Assembly: GCF_030817415.1 (NCBI RefSeq)
Contig: NZ_JAUSZI010000002.1
Location: 10,081,501 to 10,145,500, forward strand
Source of the DNA: Streptomyces umbrinus
Lineage (GTDB): Bacteria > Actinomycetota > Actinomycetes > Streptomycetales > Streptomycetaceae
Direction of reading: 5' to 3'
DNA: 64,000 nucleotides
Part shown: positions 50,712 through 60,089 of the stretch, piece by piece
Layout of the letters: every line of letters begins with the position of its first letter
Numbering within the stretch: the first letter of the stretch is position 1
Translations under genes and position numbers: made by a program
Notes under the pieces: model-generated
Seen by the model: only the letters and a program-made list of their open reading frames with translations
The model's database searches: none
What the model was told of the DNA's origin: nothing

Positions 50712-52901
50712 TCAGACCGTCTTGATCTTGCCGGAGGGAAGCATCGAATCCGACATGTCCACGAACTTCCAGCCCGCGGCCGCCATCCGCGCCGCGCTGT
50801 CGACGCGAACCCGACCCATGAAAGCGCAGTAGCCGGCCTCGCCGAGGATGACCTTGTCGCCCTGGACGCCGAGCACCACGAGGGTGTGGCCGGCGGGACT
50901 GGAGCCCGGGCCGGAACCCACCGAATATGCCGTCGGGGTCGAGGACAACTGCTTGCCGGTCTCCCTCGCGATCGTGTAGGCCGTCTCCTTGCCGGCACCG
51001 GCCGGGTAGGTCTGGAACGTCGTGTACTTGTTCACGAAGTAGGTCGAGAACGACACGCAGTTCTCAGCGTGATTGCTCCCGCACGAGCCAGGACCACCCT
51101 GGTCGCCGTAGCGGTCGTCGAGGAACTTGTCGCCCTCCTTGTTGAAGAGGTCGACCAGGGCCTGGGCCTCTTCCTGGGTCATCCCGCCGTCCTTCAATGA
51201 GACAGAAGTGCCGCCCTTGGAGGTGCAGTTGCCCAGGATCGTGTTGATGCCGGAGGCGATGTTCTCGATGATCCCGCCGACGATGTTCTCGACGCCGCCC
51301 ACGATCGAGCTGTCGACCGACCAGCCGCTCATCTTGCCGAACCACATCTCGGCGTTGTCGCCTCGTGAGGTGAGCCCGGCCGCGCCGTCAGCGGAGCGCT
51401 CCCAGTTCTCGTGGAAGTGCAGCGCCGCCGCACGCGGCGACCCCTGCGACTTCTTCAGCATGTCCTTGAAGACCGTGACATCGCCCGGGTTGTCACCATC
51501 GACCATGAAGGCCAGCTGGGCCTTGATCGTGAACCAGTCGACGCCCTTGCTCTTCGCGTACTGGCGCAGCAACGTGTTGCGGCCGAACGTCCACTGCCCG
51601 AGACCGATGCCCTTGTCCGTGTTCTGTGCGGCGCTGGCCTTCTCGGCGGTCATGGCATACGTCCCCGTGGGGAAGTTCTGCACGCTCGTCGGGTCGATCC
51701 CGGACTCCTGCGACCAGTTGCCGAGGATGCCCGCGATGTTCTCCTTCGGCATCCCCCAGCTGCTGAGTACCGAGTAGGTCTCCTTGGCGTTCTTCTCCAC
51801 GTCCGCCGGGACGGTGGCCCCGGAACCGTTGCCGACGCTACCCGCGTTGACGACGCACGCCGTCCCGTTCGCGTTGATGCTGCCTTCGGTCAGCGCCGTC
51901 GAGTTGAGGACGCCGGTCAAGACCGTGCCCAGCAGGGCCACGGTGGCGGTCATCGCGACCCCACCCGACATCGCTGCGGCAACTGGGGTCATCGTCGCCG
52001 TGACGGTGACGCCCAGGACCGCGCCGGCCCCCTTGGCTAAAAAGCTGCCGATCGCCATGAACGGCGCAGCGATCGCATGACCAACCGCCTTGGCGATGTT
52101 GACGATGAGCGTCCACAGCAGCTTCCCGGCGTTGACGGCCATCGCCATGGCGGCGAAGAACATGGACTTCAACCAGTTCAGGAAGGCCATGGCCATGACC
52201 ACGCCCATGACCGGCGGAGCAGCAGCCGCGCCACCGCCGACGGCGACACCCTTGGCCGCCTTCGAGCCCAGGCCCTCGTCGTCCTTCGACGCACCACGCT
52301 CGTAGCCCGTGCCGCCGGCACCCAGCTCGCGCTGGTCGGCCGGCTTGGCGTCCGGGCTGCCACCGGTGACCTTGGACACGCCCTTGACCGCGTCCTGGGC
52401 CCCCTCGACGCCGACGTTCTTCGCTGCGCCAACGGCGGCTCCCGGAAGCCCGCCAGCCTGCGCGCCGGCCACGGCACCGGAGACGGCAGCTCCTGCGTAA
52501 CGCCCGGCGTTACGGCGGGTCGCGCTGCTGCCGTCTCCCTCGATCGCCTTCTGGGCCGCGCCTCCGGCCATGTTCCCGGCGACGCCGTTCATGCCCTGCT
52601 TGATCTTCGACCCGGCACTCGCGGCACCGGCCGCCTTGCCCGTGGTCTCCGCGGTGTCTGCCGCATCCGGCATCTTCGGCGCAGTGTTCGCCGCGCCAGA
52701 AGGACCAGAAGAAGCAGCCCCCGGCCCCGAGAGCTGCTTGGGCACGCTGGCCCTGCCCTCGGGAGGCTTCTCGATGCCCTCCTCAGGGCCGAGGCTCTTG
52801 GTCCCGCGACCCTGCCGGGGCATCCCCTGATTCACCGACGTGCTCGGCTGGTCCTTCGTCGTCCCCTTCTTGGGACTCCGATTCGGCTTGTCGGTGGCCA
52901 T
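50712..52901 (-). CDS. membrane-bound peptidoglycan hydrolase of the transfer system
   Basis: 729 residues. A 210-residue Pro/Gly/Ala-rich cytoplasmic part is followed by hydrophobic segments (MAFLNWLKSMFFAAMAMAV, AMSGGVAMTATVALLGTVLT; residues about 225-330). Residues about 370-510 form a phage-tail-lysozyme-like domain (IAGILGNWSQESGIDPTSVQ, GIGLGQWTFGRNTLL, with a likely catalytic Glu in SQESG). A CHAP/NlpC-like C-terminal domain contains NCVSFSTYFVNKYT (Cys) and AGHTLVVLGVQGDKVIL (His). Comparable two-domain hydrolases open the wall in Gram-positive conjugation (VirB1/TcpG role). Expected to act outside the membrane. Confidence 0.85.
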   Translation of the reverse strand: MATDKPNRSPKKGTTKDQPSTSVNQGMPRQGRGTKSLGPEEGIEKPPEGRASVPKQLSGPGAASSGPSGAANTAPKMPDAADTAETTGKAAGAASAGSKIKQGMNGVAGNMAGGAAQKAIEGDGSSATRRNAGRYAGAAVSGAVAGAQAGGLPGAAVGAAKNVGVEGAQDAVKGVSKVTGGSPDAKPADQRELGAGGTGYERGASKDDEGLGSKAAKGVAVGGGAAAAPPVMGVVMAMAFLNWLKSMFFAAMAMAVNAGKLLWTLIVNIAKAVGHAIAAPFMAIGSFLAKGAGAVLGVTVTATMTPVAAAMSGGVAMTATVALLGTVLTGVLNSTALTEGSINANGTACVVNAGSVGNGSGATVPADVEKNAKETYSVLSSWGMPKENIAGILGNWSQESGIDPTSVQNFPTGTYAMTAEKASAAQNTDKGIGLGQWTFGRNTLLRQYAKSKGVDWFTIKAQLAFMVDGDNPGDVTVFKDMLKKSQGSPRAAALHFHENWERSADGAAGLTSRGDNAEMWFGKMSGWSVDSSIVGGVENIVGGIIENIASGINTILGNCTSKGGTSVSLKDGGMTQEEAQALVDLFNKEGDKFLDDRYGDQGGPGSCGSNHAENCVSFSTYFVNKYTTFQTYPAGAGKETAYTIARETGKQLSSTPTAYSVGSGPGSSPAGHTLVVLGVQGDKVILGEAGYCAFMGRVRVDSAARMAAAGWKFVDMSDSMLPSGKIKTV

Positions 52902-52959
52902 GTCGTTTTCCTTTCCGGCTCAATACCAGGTAGCGGGATGCGTCACTTTCTCGCCGCAC

Positions 52960-54264
52960 TCAATGGAGAGTGGTGAGGAAGTCCTTGTCGTCGCGAATGG
53001 TGCTGTTGGACTGCACGTCCCGCAGACTCGCGTCCAGTCGGAGCAGGTCGAGCGACAGATCCGACTCGTACTGAGGCTTGTTCCGGGAGTAGTTCTGATA
53101 CGCCTGTGAAAGGTTGTTCATGATGTTCATGAGCGGGCGCATCGTCACGTCAGAGGACTGGTAGTCCTTGGTGAGGCTGGTGCCGTCCGAGAGGATCCAC
53201 TGCATGTCCGAGATCTGCTGGCTCGTCGGATCCGAGCCCTCGTCACGCTTCTTGGTGAAGAACTGGGCGTAGCTCTGACCGGCCGGCACCAGGGCTTCGA
53301 GGTAGCCGTCGTAGACGTTGCCTGCACGCCAGTTGAGGTCGAAGCCGCCCGGGACGACGTGCTTGGTCTGCAGCGCCAGCGTCGAGACGCCGTCCTTGGC
53401 CGCGGCCGCGGAGACGCCCGTGATCTTGTCGGTGGCGATTGAGACCGGAACGGTCGGCGGACGCAGGAACAGGCCGTCGATCTTCGTCGTCTGCAGGTCG
53501 GACGTGTACGACTGAATCTGCGTCAGATTCGTGCGCATCTCGACGAGCTTCTGGTCCAGGGCCTCCCTGGCCTCGGCCTCCTTCTCCTTGAGCGTGACCT
53601 CGTAGTAGGCCTGCGCAGGGTCGAAGGTCAGGGCGTCGAGCGCCGCGATCTTCTGGACCCCGGATGCGCCGGGGTTGAAGAAGACCCGCCACTGGTCGTA
53701 CTTGGAGAAGGTCTCGTCGCCGGCCAGCTTGCCGCTGCTCTGCGTCTGCTCCGTTCCGGGCGTGGTGAGTTCGGCGTTCGCACGGACCGTCAGGTTCAAC
53801 ACCTGGCGGTCGAAGGGCCGGTCGGCATTCAGGAGGACCCCGACGTAGCCGGTTGAACCGAAGGCGTAGAAGGAGCCCTTGACCCCGCTGGTGCTGACCG
53901 GCTCGCTGTTCAGCGAGGTGTCCGACCCGAGCAGGAACGCCCTGTAGTCCGCGGCGTTGTACGAGATCTGGGCGGTCGGACTGAAGTGCATCATCACGAG
54001 CGCCTTGTTGCCGCTCTTGTTGGTGTAGATCCCGTCGACGGTGCCGTCGAGATTCGTCTTCGACGTCTTGAAGTCGCTGGTGTACAGCGCCGTCTGCGAC
54101 AGCGAGTCCCGCTCCGCCTGGTACGCCGAGGCTCCCGATGCGCTGATCACGATCGCGCCCGTGACCGCGAAGATGCCGAAGAACACTCCGAAACGCTCGA
54201 TCGCGTGGTGCGAGTCGAGCTTGAACTTCCTGCTGAAGGCCAGTGCCTTGTCCTTGATCCCCAT
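52960..54264 (-). CDS. bitopic membrane protein of the transfer region
   Basis: 434 residues: N-terminal basic segment, one membrane helix (FGVFFGIFAVTGAIVISASG, about 26-46), then a large external region with beta-rich part (KALVMMHFSPTAQISYNAA, TGYVGVLLNADRPFDRQVL) and a helical C-terminus (LMNIMNNLSQAYQNYSRN). It is larger than the four VirB8-like proteins but shares their topology. Probably a structural part of the channel. Start ATG 54264 lies 138 bases after the pilin-like gene. No family recognised. Confidence 0.7.
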   Translation of the reverse strand: MGIKDKALAFSRKFKLDSHHAIERFGVFFGIFAVTGAIVISASGASAYQAERDSLSQTALYTSDFKTSKTNLDGTVDGIYTNKSGNKALVMMHFSPTAQISYNAADYRAFLLGSDTSLNSEPVSTSGVKGSFYAFGSTGYVGVLLNADRPFDRQVLNLTVRANAELTTPGTEQTQSSGKLAGDETFSKYDQWRVFFNPGASGVQKIAALDALTFDPAQAYYEVTLKEKEAEAREALDQKLVEMRTNLTQIQSYTSDLQTTKIDGLFLRPPTVPVSIATDKITGVSAAAAKDGVSTLALQTKHVVPGGFDLNWRAGNVYDGYLEALVPAGQSYAQFFTKKRDEGSDPTSQQISDMQWILSDGTSLTKDYQSSDVTMRPLMNIMNNLSQAYQNYSRNKPQYESDLSLDLLRLDASLRDVQSNSTIRDDKDFLTTLH

Positions 54265-54307
54265 GTTCTGCTCTCTTTCGTGCCTGCACCGTGCTGCGGG
54301 CCCGGAT

Positions 54308-54351
54308 ATGGCGAACCGGGCCGGAGGAGGCCTTGCACCTCAACCGACCCG
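54308..54351 (-). terminator. possible hairpin between pilin-like and next gene
   Basis: GCGAACCGGG and CCCGGTTCGC flank a loop of about 25 bases. It may reduce read-through from the pilin-like gene and so set relative expression. Long loop makes it uncertain. Confidence 0.3.
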
Positions 54352-54402
54352 GTTCGCTCGACGCCTCTGTCCCCGGTCGTGTGCACGGTCTGTGACGGCC
54401 TC

Positions 54403-54795
54403 TTACTTGGAAGGGCCGCTCAGGAACCCGCTGAACTGATCGGCGGTCTGGACGATCACCGTGCCGCCGCCGAGGTCTGTGATGGTCTGCTGGCCGCCGG
54501 AACCGATCGTCTCGACAAGCGACCACCCGCCGGTGCCAAGGGCTCCGCCGACGAGAATGAGGAGCGCGATCGTTCCCCAGCCCTGCTGGTGACCCGCGGA
54601 CTGCGGGTTGGCCATCAGCTTTTTGATCAGGAGCACGCCGCCCCAGACCAGGCCAGCAGCACCGAGCAGCATGAGCAGAAGACCGCCCCAGAGCTGGATC
54701 TGGGACTTGGCGTTCTGCAGGAAGCTGGTCAGGTCCCAGGCTGCGCTCGGCAGGAAGGCCTGTGTGAGGACGGCTGCCTCGTAGATCTTCGTCAT
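54403..54795 (-). CDS. small two-pass membrane protein, pilin/VirB2-like
   Basis: 130 residues from ATG 54795 (GGAAAGGCGAGAGGAAAG upstream). Hydrophobic helices are LLLMLLGAAGLVWGGVLLIK (about 39-58) and IALLILVGGALGTGGW (about 77-92), separated by a short basic-polar loop (KKLMANPQSAGHQQGWG). This is the plan of VirB2/TrbC-type small membrane subunits of Gram-positive conjugation systems. It is the promoter-proximal gene of the transfer block. The C-terminus is Gly/Thr-rich. The pilin name is by topology and position. Confidence 0.65.
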   Translation of the reverse strand: MTKIYEAAVLTQAFLPSAAWDLTSFLQNAKSQIQLWGGLLLMLLGAAGLVWGGVLLIKKLMANPQSAGHQQGWGTIALLILVGGALGTGGWSLVETIGSGGQQTITDLGGGTVIVQTADQFSGFLSGPSK

Positions 54796-55220
54796 GGTTC
54801 TTTCCTCTCGCCTTTCCAATCCTTCGGTGGCATGACAGTGAGTCACAAGGCAACAAGCGCAGCTCATCCATAAGGCCGGGCAGTGATGGAAGCCGGAGTG
54901 GTCGATGGGCGTACTGTCGGATCCCCCCGCTGGCTCGTATGTGTGTGCATCCGCAGTGACTAATCTACCCCATTGGAATAGCGAATCGCAGATGCACATG
55001 AAAGGTCTGTCAATAAAGAGTCGAAAGCGGATCGGAAACGAGGCGAATCGGCGTTGCGGCGCGCGACCGCAGGGCTGCGGTGGGCGCCTGTGGAATCCGC
55101 AGTGTGAGATGTGTAATGTGCCGCTCCAGCACTGCTGCGACGCTGGCCTGTCAATTTCGAGGCGGGCCACCCTCACGCACCCCGTCGATCGCGATCTTGA
55201 CCAGGAAGTGCCAAACCGTC
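54796..55220. promoter_or_regulatory. divergent control region between transfer genes and XRE regulator
   Basis: 425 bases with no gene. On the minus strand, 54955-55030 contains CTTTCGACTCTTTATTGACAG, CATCTGCGATTCGCTATTCC and AATGGGGTAGATTAG, sharing TTTCGACTC, ATTGACAGA and CGCTATTCC with the 48.8-kb leader. The region nearer the pilin-like gene (54800-54950) is ordinary GC-rich leader. As the intergenic space between a leftward operon and a divergent HTH regulator it is the likely main switch of transfer. Confidence 0.55.
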
Positions 55221-55730
55221 ATGAACCCACTGCCCGGGGACCTTTTCGCCCGCCGACTTCGTCAAGAACGCGAACGCCTCGGCATCAGCCAGGCAGAGCT
55301 AGCGCGCCGTATGGCCGCACTGCTCGGCACGAACGTTGGCTCCACCGCCATCACACGCATCGAGCAGCAGACCCGCGCGGTCAGGCTCGACGAGGCGGTC
55401 ACCGCTGCCGAGGCTCTCGGGGTCCCTCTGATCACACTGGTCAGCGACAACTACGCCCGCGAGAACGAAGCTGAGATCCAGAACCAGCTCGCCGAGCTCG
55501 CCCTCACCGAGCAGGAATGGGAGAGGCTGCGCCAGAAGATCCACCGGATCACCCAGACCATCCAGCAACTCTCCGCCGATCGGGAGGCCTTCCGCTCTCA
55601 CGCGCTGGACGTCAACCCTGAAACCGCCGGCGACTACGAGCTCGATCCTGAGACCCAGGCCGTTCTCGACGCCCGGATGCGTGATGCTCGCAACAAGCCG
55701 GCCGACGAGATCACAGCCCCAGACGCATGA
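55221..55730 (+). CDS. XRE-family HTH regulator
   Basis: 169 residues. The N-terminal domain is a Cro/CI-type HTH (FARRLRQERERLGISQAELA, RRMAALLGTNVGSTAITRIE; about residues 9-70). Residues about 90-140 form a charged coiled coil (LALTEQEWERLRQKIHRIT) suited to dimerisation, and the tail is acidic. Transcribed away from the transfer genes across a 425-bp control region, the usual position of an element's master repressor. Longer frames upstream lack a better start. Confidence 0.85.
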   Translation: MNPLPGDLFARRLRQERERLGISQAELARRMAALLGTNVGSTAITRIEQQTRAVRLDEAVTAAEALGVPLITLVSDNYARENEAEIQNQLAELALTEQEWERLRQKIHRITQTIQQLSADREAFRSHALDVNPETAGDYELDPETQAVLDARMRDARNKPADEITAPDA

Positions 55731-55789
55731 CGCTGTTGCGGGCGGCCGGGTTGAACTCCCAGTCGTAGACGTTCACCCTCTCGGGCTTC

Positions 55790-56029
55790 CGTCACCGGCC
55801 GGCCCGCATGATCTCCTCGGTGCTCGCGCCGGGCAGGCGTCTACCGCACCATCGCGGGTCGCGCGGACTCGCCCGAAGACGCCATGGCCCTCGTCATGGA
55901 GGAGCATGGCCGGCTCGACGACCGGCACGGCGCATCAGCCCTGAAGAGGAAGCGGGGTTCTTCGCTCGGGCCGACGAGCTCAACGCCCGCATCGCCGAGA
56001 TCCTCGAGCAGTACGGTCTAGGCTCGTAG
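55790..56029 (+). pseudogene. small helical protein with frameshift
   Basis: Two coding-like segments in different frames: VYRTIAGRADSPEDAMALVM and EEHGRLDDR up to about 55925, then RISPEEEAGFFARADELNAR, IAEILEQYGL to the stop at 56027-56029. They read as one short acidic helical protein interrupted near 55920-55935. The tail sits two bases before ATG 56032. No known function. Confidence 0.4.
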
Positions 56030-56031
56030 GC

Positions 56032-56193
56032 ATGGGAATCGACTGGGAGAACATGCTCGGCACAAGCGGCAAGGGCCTCAACGACGCCTACGACAGCGCG
56101 GTCTCCGCGGTCATCTACAGCGAGGACCCGGGGGACGACCGTCGGCCGCTCCCAGTCGGCGAAGAGCACGACGACACAGACGGCCTGCGCTGA
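56032..56193 (+). CDS. 53-residue acidic hypothetical protein
   Basis: ATG 56032 to TGA 56193: MGIDWENMLGTSGKGLNDAY with an acidic C-terminus (GEEHDDTDGLR). Coding-like codon use, tight spacing to the previous gene and a terminator right after it support a real small gene. Function unknown. Confidence 0.5.
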   Translation: MGIDWENMLGTSGKGLNDAYDSAVSAVIYSEDPGDDRRPLPVGEEHDDTDGLR

Positions 56194-56209
56194 CCTGAGC
56201 GCACACGCG

Positions 56210-56237
56210 AAAATGCCCCGGTGAGTCGGGGCGTTTT
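56210..56237 (+). terminator. hairpin with flanking A and T runs
   Basis: AAAATGCCCCG pairs with CGGGGCGTTTT around a six-base loop. Works on either strand. Ends the 55221-56193 group. Confidence 0.7.
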
Positions 56238-56418
56238 CGTTAGGGGTGGTACCAGAGGGTGGGGCCGACGAATCTGGCTGTAAGGCGGTCTCAGAACGCT
56301 GTGCGGACATCGCTGCGGGGGTCTCCCACGGGGTCCGCTCGTCGTAGAGTTCAGCTCGGGCAGAGCGCCGCCACGGGCGGGCGCAGCGAACGGCCAGTCT
56401 CGCGCTGAACCGAGGTCA

Positions 56419-56915
56419 TATGTGGGACAGTCGCGTCGAAGTGTGGATGCCGTCCTGGGGGCGGTGGATGATGCCGCTGTACGGAAGCCGGATCCTCTCA
56501 TCGCGTCGGCAGATCCAGTGTCGCCGTCGTGCGGTTCTCGGAACACGTCGAGCAGGTAGTTGCCGGAGGCCGGATCGCGTAGCCATGTCTGATGTACGGC
56601 GGCCAGCACCTCCGGTGTGGCGTCCTCCCAGATCCGGCCGTTGCCTGCCGCGTCGAAGACGTATCCGGGGAAGCGGTTGCGGACATCGGGAAAGCTCTCG
56701 GCCGGAATCGCGATCTCGGTGTCTCCATGCGTGCGCGTCTGCCTGCCGCGGAACAGGTCCAGCGCCCAGCCCGCGGCCACGTACCAGGGCGTGCTGATCC
56801 CGGCCAACTGCTGCGCGACCTCACCGGGGGTTCAGCAGGATGACCACCTGGCTTGGAGGGCTTCGATCTCGCCGGGTGACAGCTCGATGCCGCCGCTGGG
56901 CAGTTGCTCGCTCAC
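56419..56915 (-). pseudogene. broken nucleotidyltransferase (aminoglycoside-modifying-like fold)
   Basis: GTG 56915 starts MSEQLPSGGIELSPGEIEAL. After a stop near 56838 the protein continues in another frame with WYVAAGWALDLFRGRQTRTH and GDTEIAIP, the pattern of nucleotidyltransferases related to aminoglycoside 2''-adenylyltransferases. A second shift near 56518 moves to WICRRDERIRLPYSGIIH. With two indels it should be inactive. Resistance is not claimed; many family members have other roles. Confidence 0.6.
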
Positions 56916-57146
56916 CGCAGGAATCTAGCAGCGGACTCGAAGGCCCCGGCTGTGGTCAATGAAGGAGATCAGCGGGACCTGAAGTCGCACCGACTGGCGA
57001 TCACATAAGGTCACCAGCCGGTTGGCTCCTCGGAGAACTGGCGACAGTTGACTACGAGATCCCACCAGTACCAAGCCCGGGGGTTACCGGACGTGAACCC
57101 CGTCGCGGTGCCGGATGCCTGACCGGCCCGTTCGGGCTGTGTGACC

Positions 57147-57180
57147 CGGAGCGGCCACTCGGCGATAGGTGGCCGCTCCG
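57147..57180 (+). terminator. 12-bp perfect inverted repeat
   Basis: CGGAGCGGCCAC and GTGGCCGCTCCG surround a ten-base loop. It lies between the broken nucleotidyltransferase region and the next plus-strand gene, in a stretch (56930-57210) with no other feature that I can support. Confidence 0.45.
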
Positions 57181-57210
57181 TGCGTCCGGCGCACACGGCA
57201 AGATCCCCTC

Positions 57211-57891
57211 ATGGATCCAGCAATCATCGCCGCAGTCATCACCACCCCAACGGCCGTCATCGCTGCCGCAGCCGCGTACGCAGCTGGACGTGCTCAAGCG
57301 CGAGCCGCGCACCACGGGCCGATCGACGCGGTACGCCGGCAGCATCAGCGCGACGCGTACGCCGCTCTCACCCGAGCTGCCTGGTCCTATTTGGGGAGCG
57401 CCGGGCTTGTGAAGCACCTGGTGGAGCAAGTGAATCGTGCCCGTCTGAACGACCGTGAGCTCACCCCGGAGGCTCGTGCTCGTTTGTGGGGAATGTGGGA
57501 CCGTACGAGCCTCAGCAGAGACGACGTGGCCGATGTCCTGGCTCCCGCCGACATTCCGCCAGCCATCGGCCGCGCCCTAAGGTGGCTCGAACGAGTGTCA
57601 CCGACCTGGCGGCAGGACATCCACGACGCCAACAAGATCGACGACGTGGCGCATGCCGAATCCGTGGTCGCGCTCGAAGGTCCTGACCATCTGGCAGAGC
57701 TGGCCGAACGGATCAGGCGCCAAGCCGTCTCCGTTCAGCATTGCTGGGCCACGGCGGCGTTCACCCCCTTCAAGCCACTCCTGCGACAGGAGATGGAGTG
57801 TGAGGTTCCCCTCGACAAAATGCTTGCGGATCTAAAGGAATCCATTCAGGCGTTCACCCAGGCTGCGCGCGCCCACCTCAACACCCACTAG
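57211..57891 (+). CDS. hypothetical protein with N-terminal membrane helix
   Basis: 226 residues from ATG 57211. The N-terminus is a signal-anchor-like helix (AVITTPTAVIAAAAAYAAG) and the rest is a soluble helical region with many Arg and His (RRQHQRDAYAALTRAAWSYL, ADIPPAIGRALRWLERVSP). Similar small anchored proteins are common in Streptomyces, and no function is known to me. Stands alone. Confidence 0.65.
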   Translation: MDPAIIAAVITTPTAVIAAAAAYAAGRAQARAAHHGPIDAVRRQHQRDAYAALTRAAWSYLGSAGLVKHLVEQVNRARLNDRELTPEARARLWGMWDRTSLSRDDVADVLAPADIPPAIGRALRWLERVSPTWRQDIHDANKIDDVAHAESVVALEGPDHLAELAERIRRQAVSVQHCWATAAFTPFKPLLRQEMECEVPLDKMLADLKESIQAFTQAARAHLNTH

Positions 57892-57931
57892 TAGCACTCC
57901 GGCTTTGAGTGAGGGGGAGGGAGACGGGACC

Positions 57932-58222
57932 CTACCGAGTCTGGAGATCCGCGGTACGGGCGCCTGCTGGAGGATAGATCCTCTCGACGCAGTCAGCGAG
58001 GTACGCAGCCTCGCTGAGGTTCAAGGTGAGCTGAACCTCTACTCCGCGCCTCTGGCGGTCAAGGGGCTCGAAGTGCCCCTTCCCGCACATCCACTCCACG
58101 ACTAGCCGCGACGCGGGCGGGAGCGTGAGCATCACATGGCCGTCGGACAGCTCGATGCGGTGGTCAACGAAACCCCGCTTCAGGCTCGCGGCGAGTCGAT
58201 CCAGGGCAGCGGTGGAGGTCAT
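57932..58222 (-). CDS. hypothetical protein
   Basis: 96 residues with good codon use: IELSDGHVMLTLPPASRLVV, EWMCGKGHFEPLDRQRRGV, VQLTLNLSEAAYLADCV. The strand-helix pattern suggests a small alpha/beta protein. No recognised domain, isolated on the minus strand. Confidence 0.55.
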   Translation of the reverse strand: MTSTAALDRLAASLKRGFVDHRIELSDGHVMLTLPPASRLVVEWMCGKGHFEPLDRQRRGVEVQLTLNLSEAAYLADCVERIYPPAGARTADLQTR

Positions 58223-58415
58223 GCCCAGAGCCTAACGGCGGACCACCCTCACCCGGACAGCTCTCCATCAATTCCGCTGCATCCCTGCCGAGGAGGGAAA
58301 AGGACCCCCACCACCTCGTCATCGCACTGGCGTGCTCAGAGGTTCTGAAGGCGCCATTCCCGTCTATTTACCGGCAGGAGAAACCTGCGCGGGCCACACC
58401 ATGCCCACCTTCTCC

Positions 58416-59798
58416 TCACGGGTCGGCCCGCTCGTTCTCGTGCACGACAGTCGACCTGCGCTCATGCACGGTCATCAGCATCTTTCCGGGTCGCACAGTG
58501 GCCCGTGCCACCGGGCGCACCGTCTGGCCGGGGGCCAGTGTGAAGCGCACCGTCCGCAGGATCGTGGCCAGGGCTGTGATCAGCTCGGTAGTTGCGAACC
58601 GATCGCCAATGCATCGGTGTTTGCCCGCACCCCAGGGCAGAAGAGCTCCTGGCGGGAGTTCCTGCGCGCCGTCCAACCAGCGGTCGGGGTCGAACTGCAG
58701 GGGCGAGGGATAGAGGTCCGGGTCGCGGTGCAGGGCGTGCTGGCAGTAGGCCAAGTTCGTACCGGCTGGCAGCGTCCACGGCCCGAGCCTGGTCTCCTTG
58801 AGGGTGCGACGGGTCAGGATCCAGCCCGTGACATGCAGCCGCAGTACCTCCTTGATCACCCGGTCCAGGGTCGGCAGCTGGCTGATGTCCGCGAACGTCA
58901 CCGGCCGGTCGCCCAGCACCTGTTCCAGCTCGTCCAGCACCTCAGTCTCGATGTTGGGATGCCGAGCCAGCTCGTAAAGCACCCAGGCCAATACCGAGCC
59001 CGTGTTCTCCGTGCCGGCCAACGCGAGCGTGAGTACCTCGGAACAGATCTGCTCATCCGTCAGCGGGCGACCGGTCTCCTCGTCCTGCACGGTGAGCATC
59101 ACAGAAAGCATGTCGCCGGTGTGGTGGCCCGTGGAGCGCAGGCCCGCGACAGCCTCGGAAATAGTGCTCCAAATGGCGGTCCGGGCCCTGTCGAAGCGGC
59201 GGTTGAGCGGGAGCGGCAAGCGCTTAGCCCAGCCTGGCATCATGATCCGCAGACCGACGCTGTCCATCACCGAGGCCAGGTTCTGGCGTAGTTGCCGGAA
59301 GGCGGCGGCGTCGAGGCTGTCGGAGAACACCGTTTTAGTGAGCATGGTCAGCGACAGCTGCACCATGCTCTCGCGGACATCGATCCGCTGACCCGGGGTC
59401 CAGCTGTCGAGTGCGGCTTCCGTCTCGGTGCGCATGATGTCGACGTACCGGCCCAACTTGGGTCGCGCGAAAGCGGGTTGCATCTGGCGACGCTTAGCGC
59501 TGTGCACGTCCCCGGCGACAGTGACCACGGAGGTGCCCAGAAGTACGCGCATCTCGTCGAAGAACGAACCCTTGTCGAGGGTGTCCGCGATCGGGGCAGT
59601 GAGCATCGCACGGATCAAAGCGGGGTCCTGGACGACCAGTGTGGGGGTACCCGGCTGGAGCGTGATCTCCACCAGGGGCCCGTACTGGCGGAGCGAGGCA
59701 ATGAAGGGGAGGGGGTCAGGGAAGAGCCGGAAGAAGTGGCCGAGCAGCGGAAGAGATCCCGCTGCCTTGGGTATGGGGGGAGGCGCTGCGGTAGTCAC
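58416..59798 (-). CDS. cytochrome P450
   Basis: 460 residues from GTG 59798 (GAAGGGA upstream). Diagnostic features: I-helix LALAGTENTGSVLAW, K-helix KEVLRLHV (ExxR), PERF-like FDPDRWLDG, and heme loop PWGAGKHRCIGDRFA with the Cys ligand. The length and the Pro-rich start without a clear membrane anchor (PKAAGSLPLLGHFFRLFPDP) recall the terpene- and fatty-acid-type P450s of Streptomyces such as the CYP170/CYP183 groups. Needs ferredoxin/reductase partners not seen here. Substrate unknown. Confidence 0.93.
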   Translation of the reverse strand: MTTAAPPPIPKAAGSLPLLGHFFRLFPDPLPFIASLRQYGPLVEITLQPGTPTLVVQDPALIRAMLTAPIADTLDKGSFFDEMRVLLGTSVVTVAGDVHSAKRRQMQPAFARPKLGRYVDIMRTETEAALDSWTPGQRIDVRESMVQLSLTMLTKTVFSDSLDAAAFRQLRQNLASVMDSVGLRIMMPGWAKRLPLPLNRRFDRARTAIWSTISEAVAGLRSTGHHTGDMLSVMLTVQDEETGRPLTDEQICSEVLTLALAGTENTGSVLAWVLYELARHPNIETEVLDELEQVLGDRPVTFADISQLPTLDRVIKEVLRLHVTGWILTRRTLKETRLGPWTLPAGTNLAYCQHALHRDPDLYPSPLQFDPDRWLDGAQELPPGALLPWGAGKHRCIGDRFATTELITALATILRTVRFTLAPGQTVRPVARATVRPGKMLMTVHERRSTVVHENERADP

Positions 59799-60089
59799 GG
59801 CGGTTCAGTCCCTTCACGGTGATGACCTGTCATCACTGCCCATATCGCCCCTGGGCGCAATCGTGCGCTTTGGGTGGCGTTGGCCACGTGCAAGGGGGTG
59901 GTGGCGAGGCTCCCGGTGGAGCGCGGAGACCGCCTGGGCGTCAACGGCCCTTCTCCCGCGGTGTGTTGAGGGTTACCGGCCGGGTTTGCCGCGCCTGTTG
60001 AGGGGTGCGGTCCTGGGACGATCACGGGCAGTTCCTGCGAGTGGAGCCGAGACCTCGCCCGTCCCGCCCGTGATCAGTTGTCAAAAGCC
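59799..60089. other. intergenic stretch without a gene
   Basis: About 290 bases between the P450 and the lipoprotein gene. Open frames here show no coding character. A GC-rich partial inverted pattern near 60010-60070 (CACGGGCA/TGCC...CCCGTG-like: GATCACGGGC and GCCCGTGATC) could act as a terminator for the lipoprotein gene on the minus strand. Confidence 0.35.
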
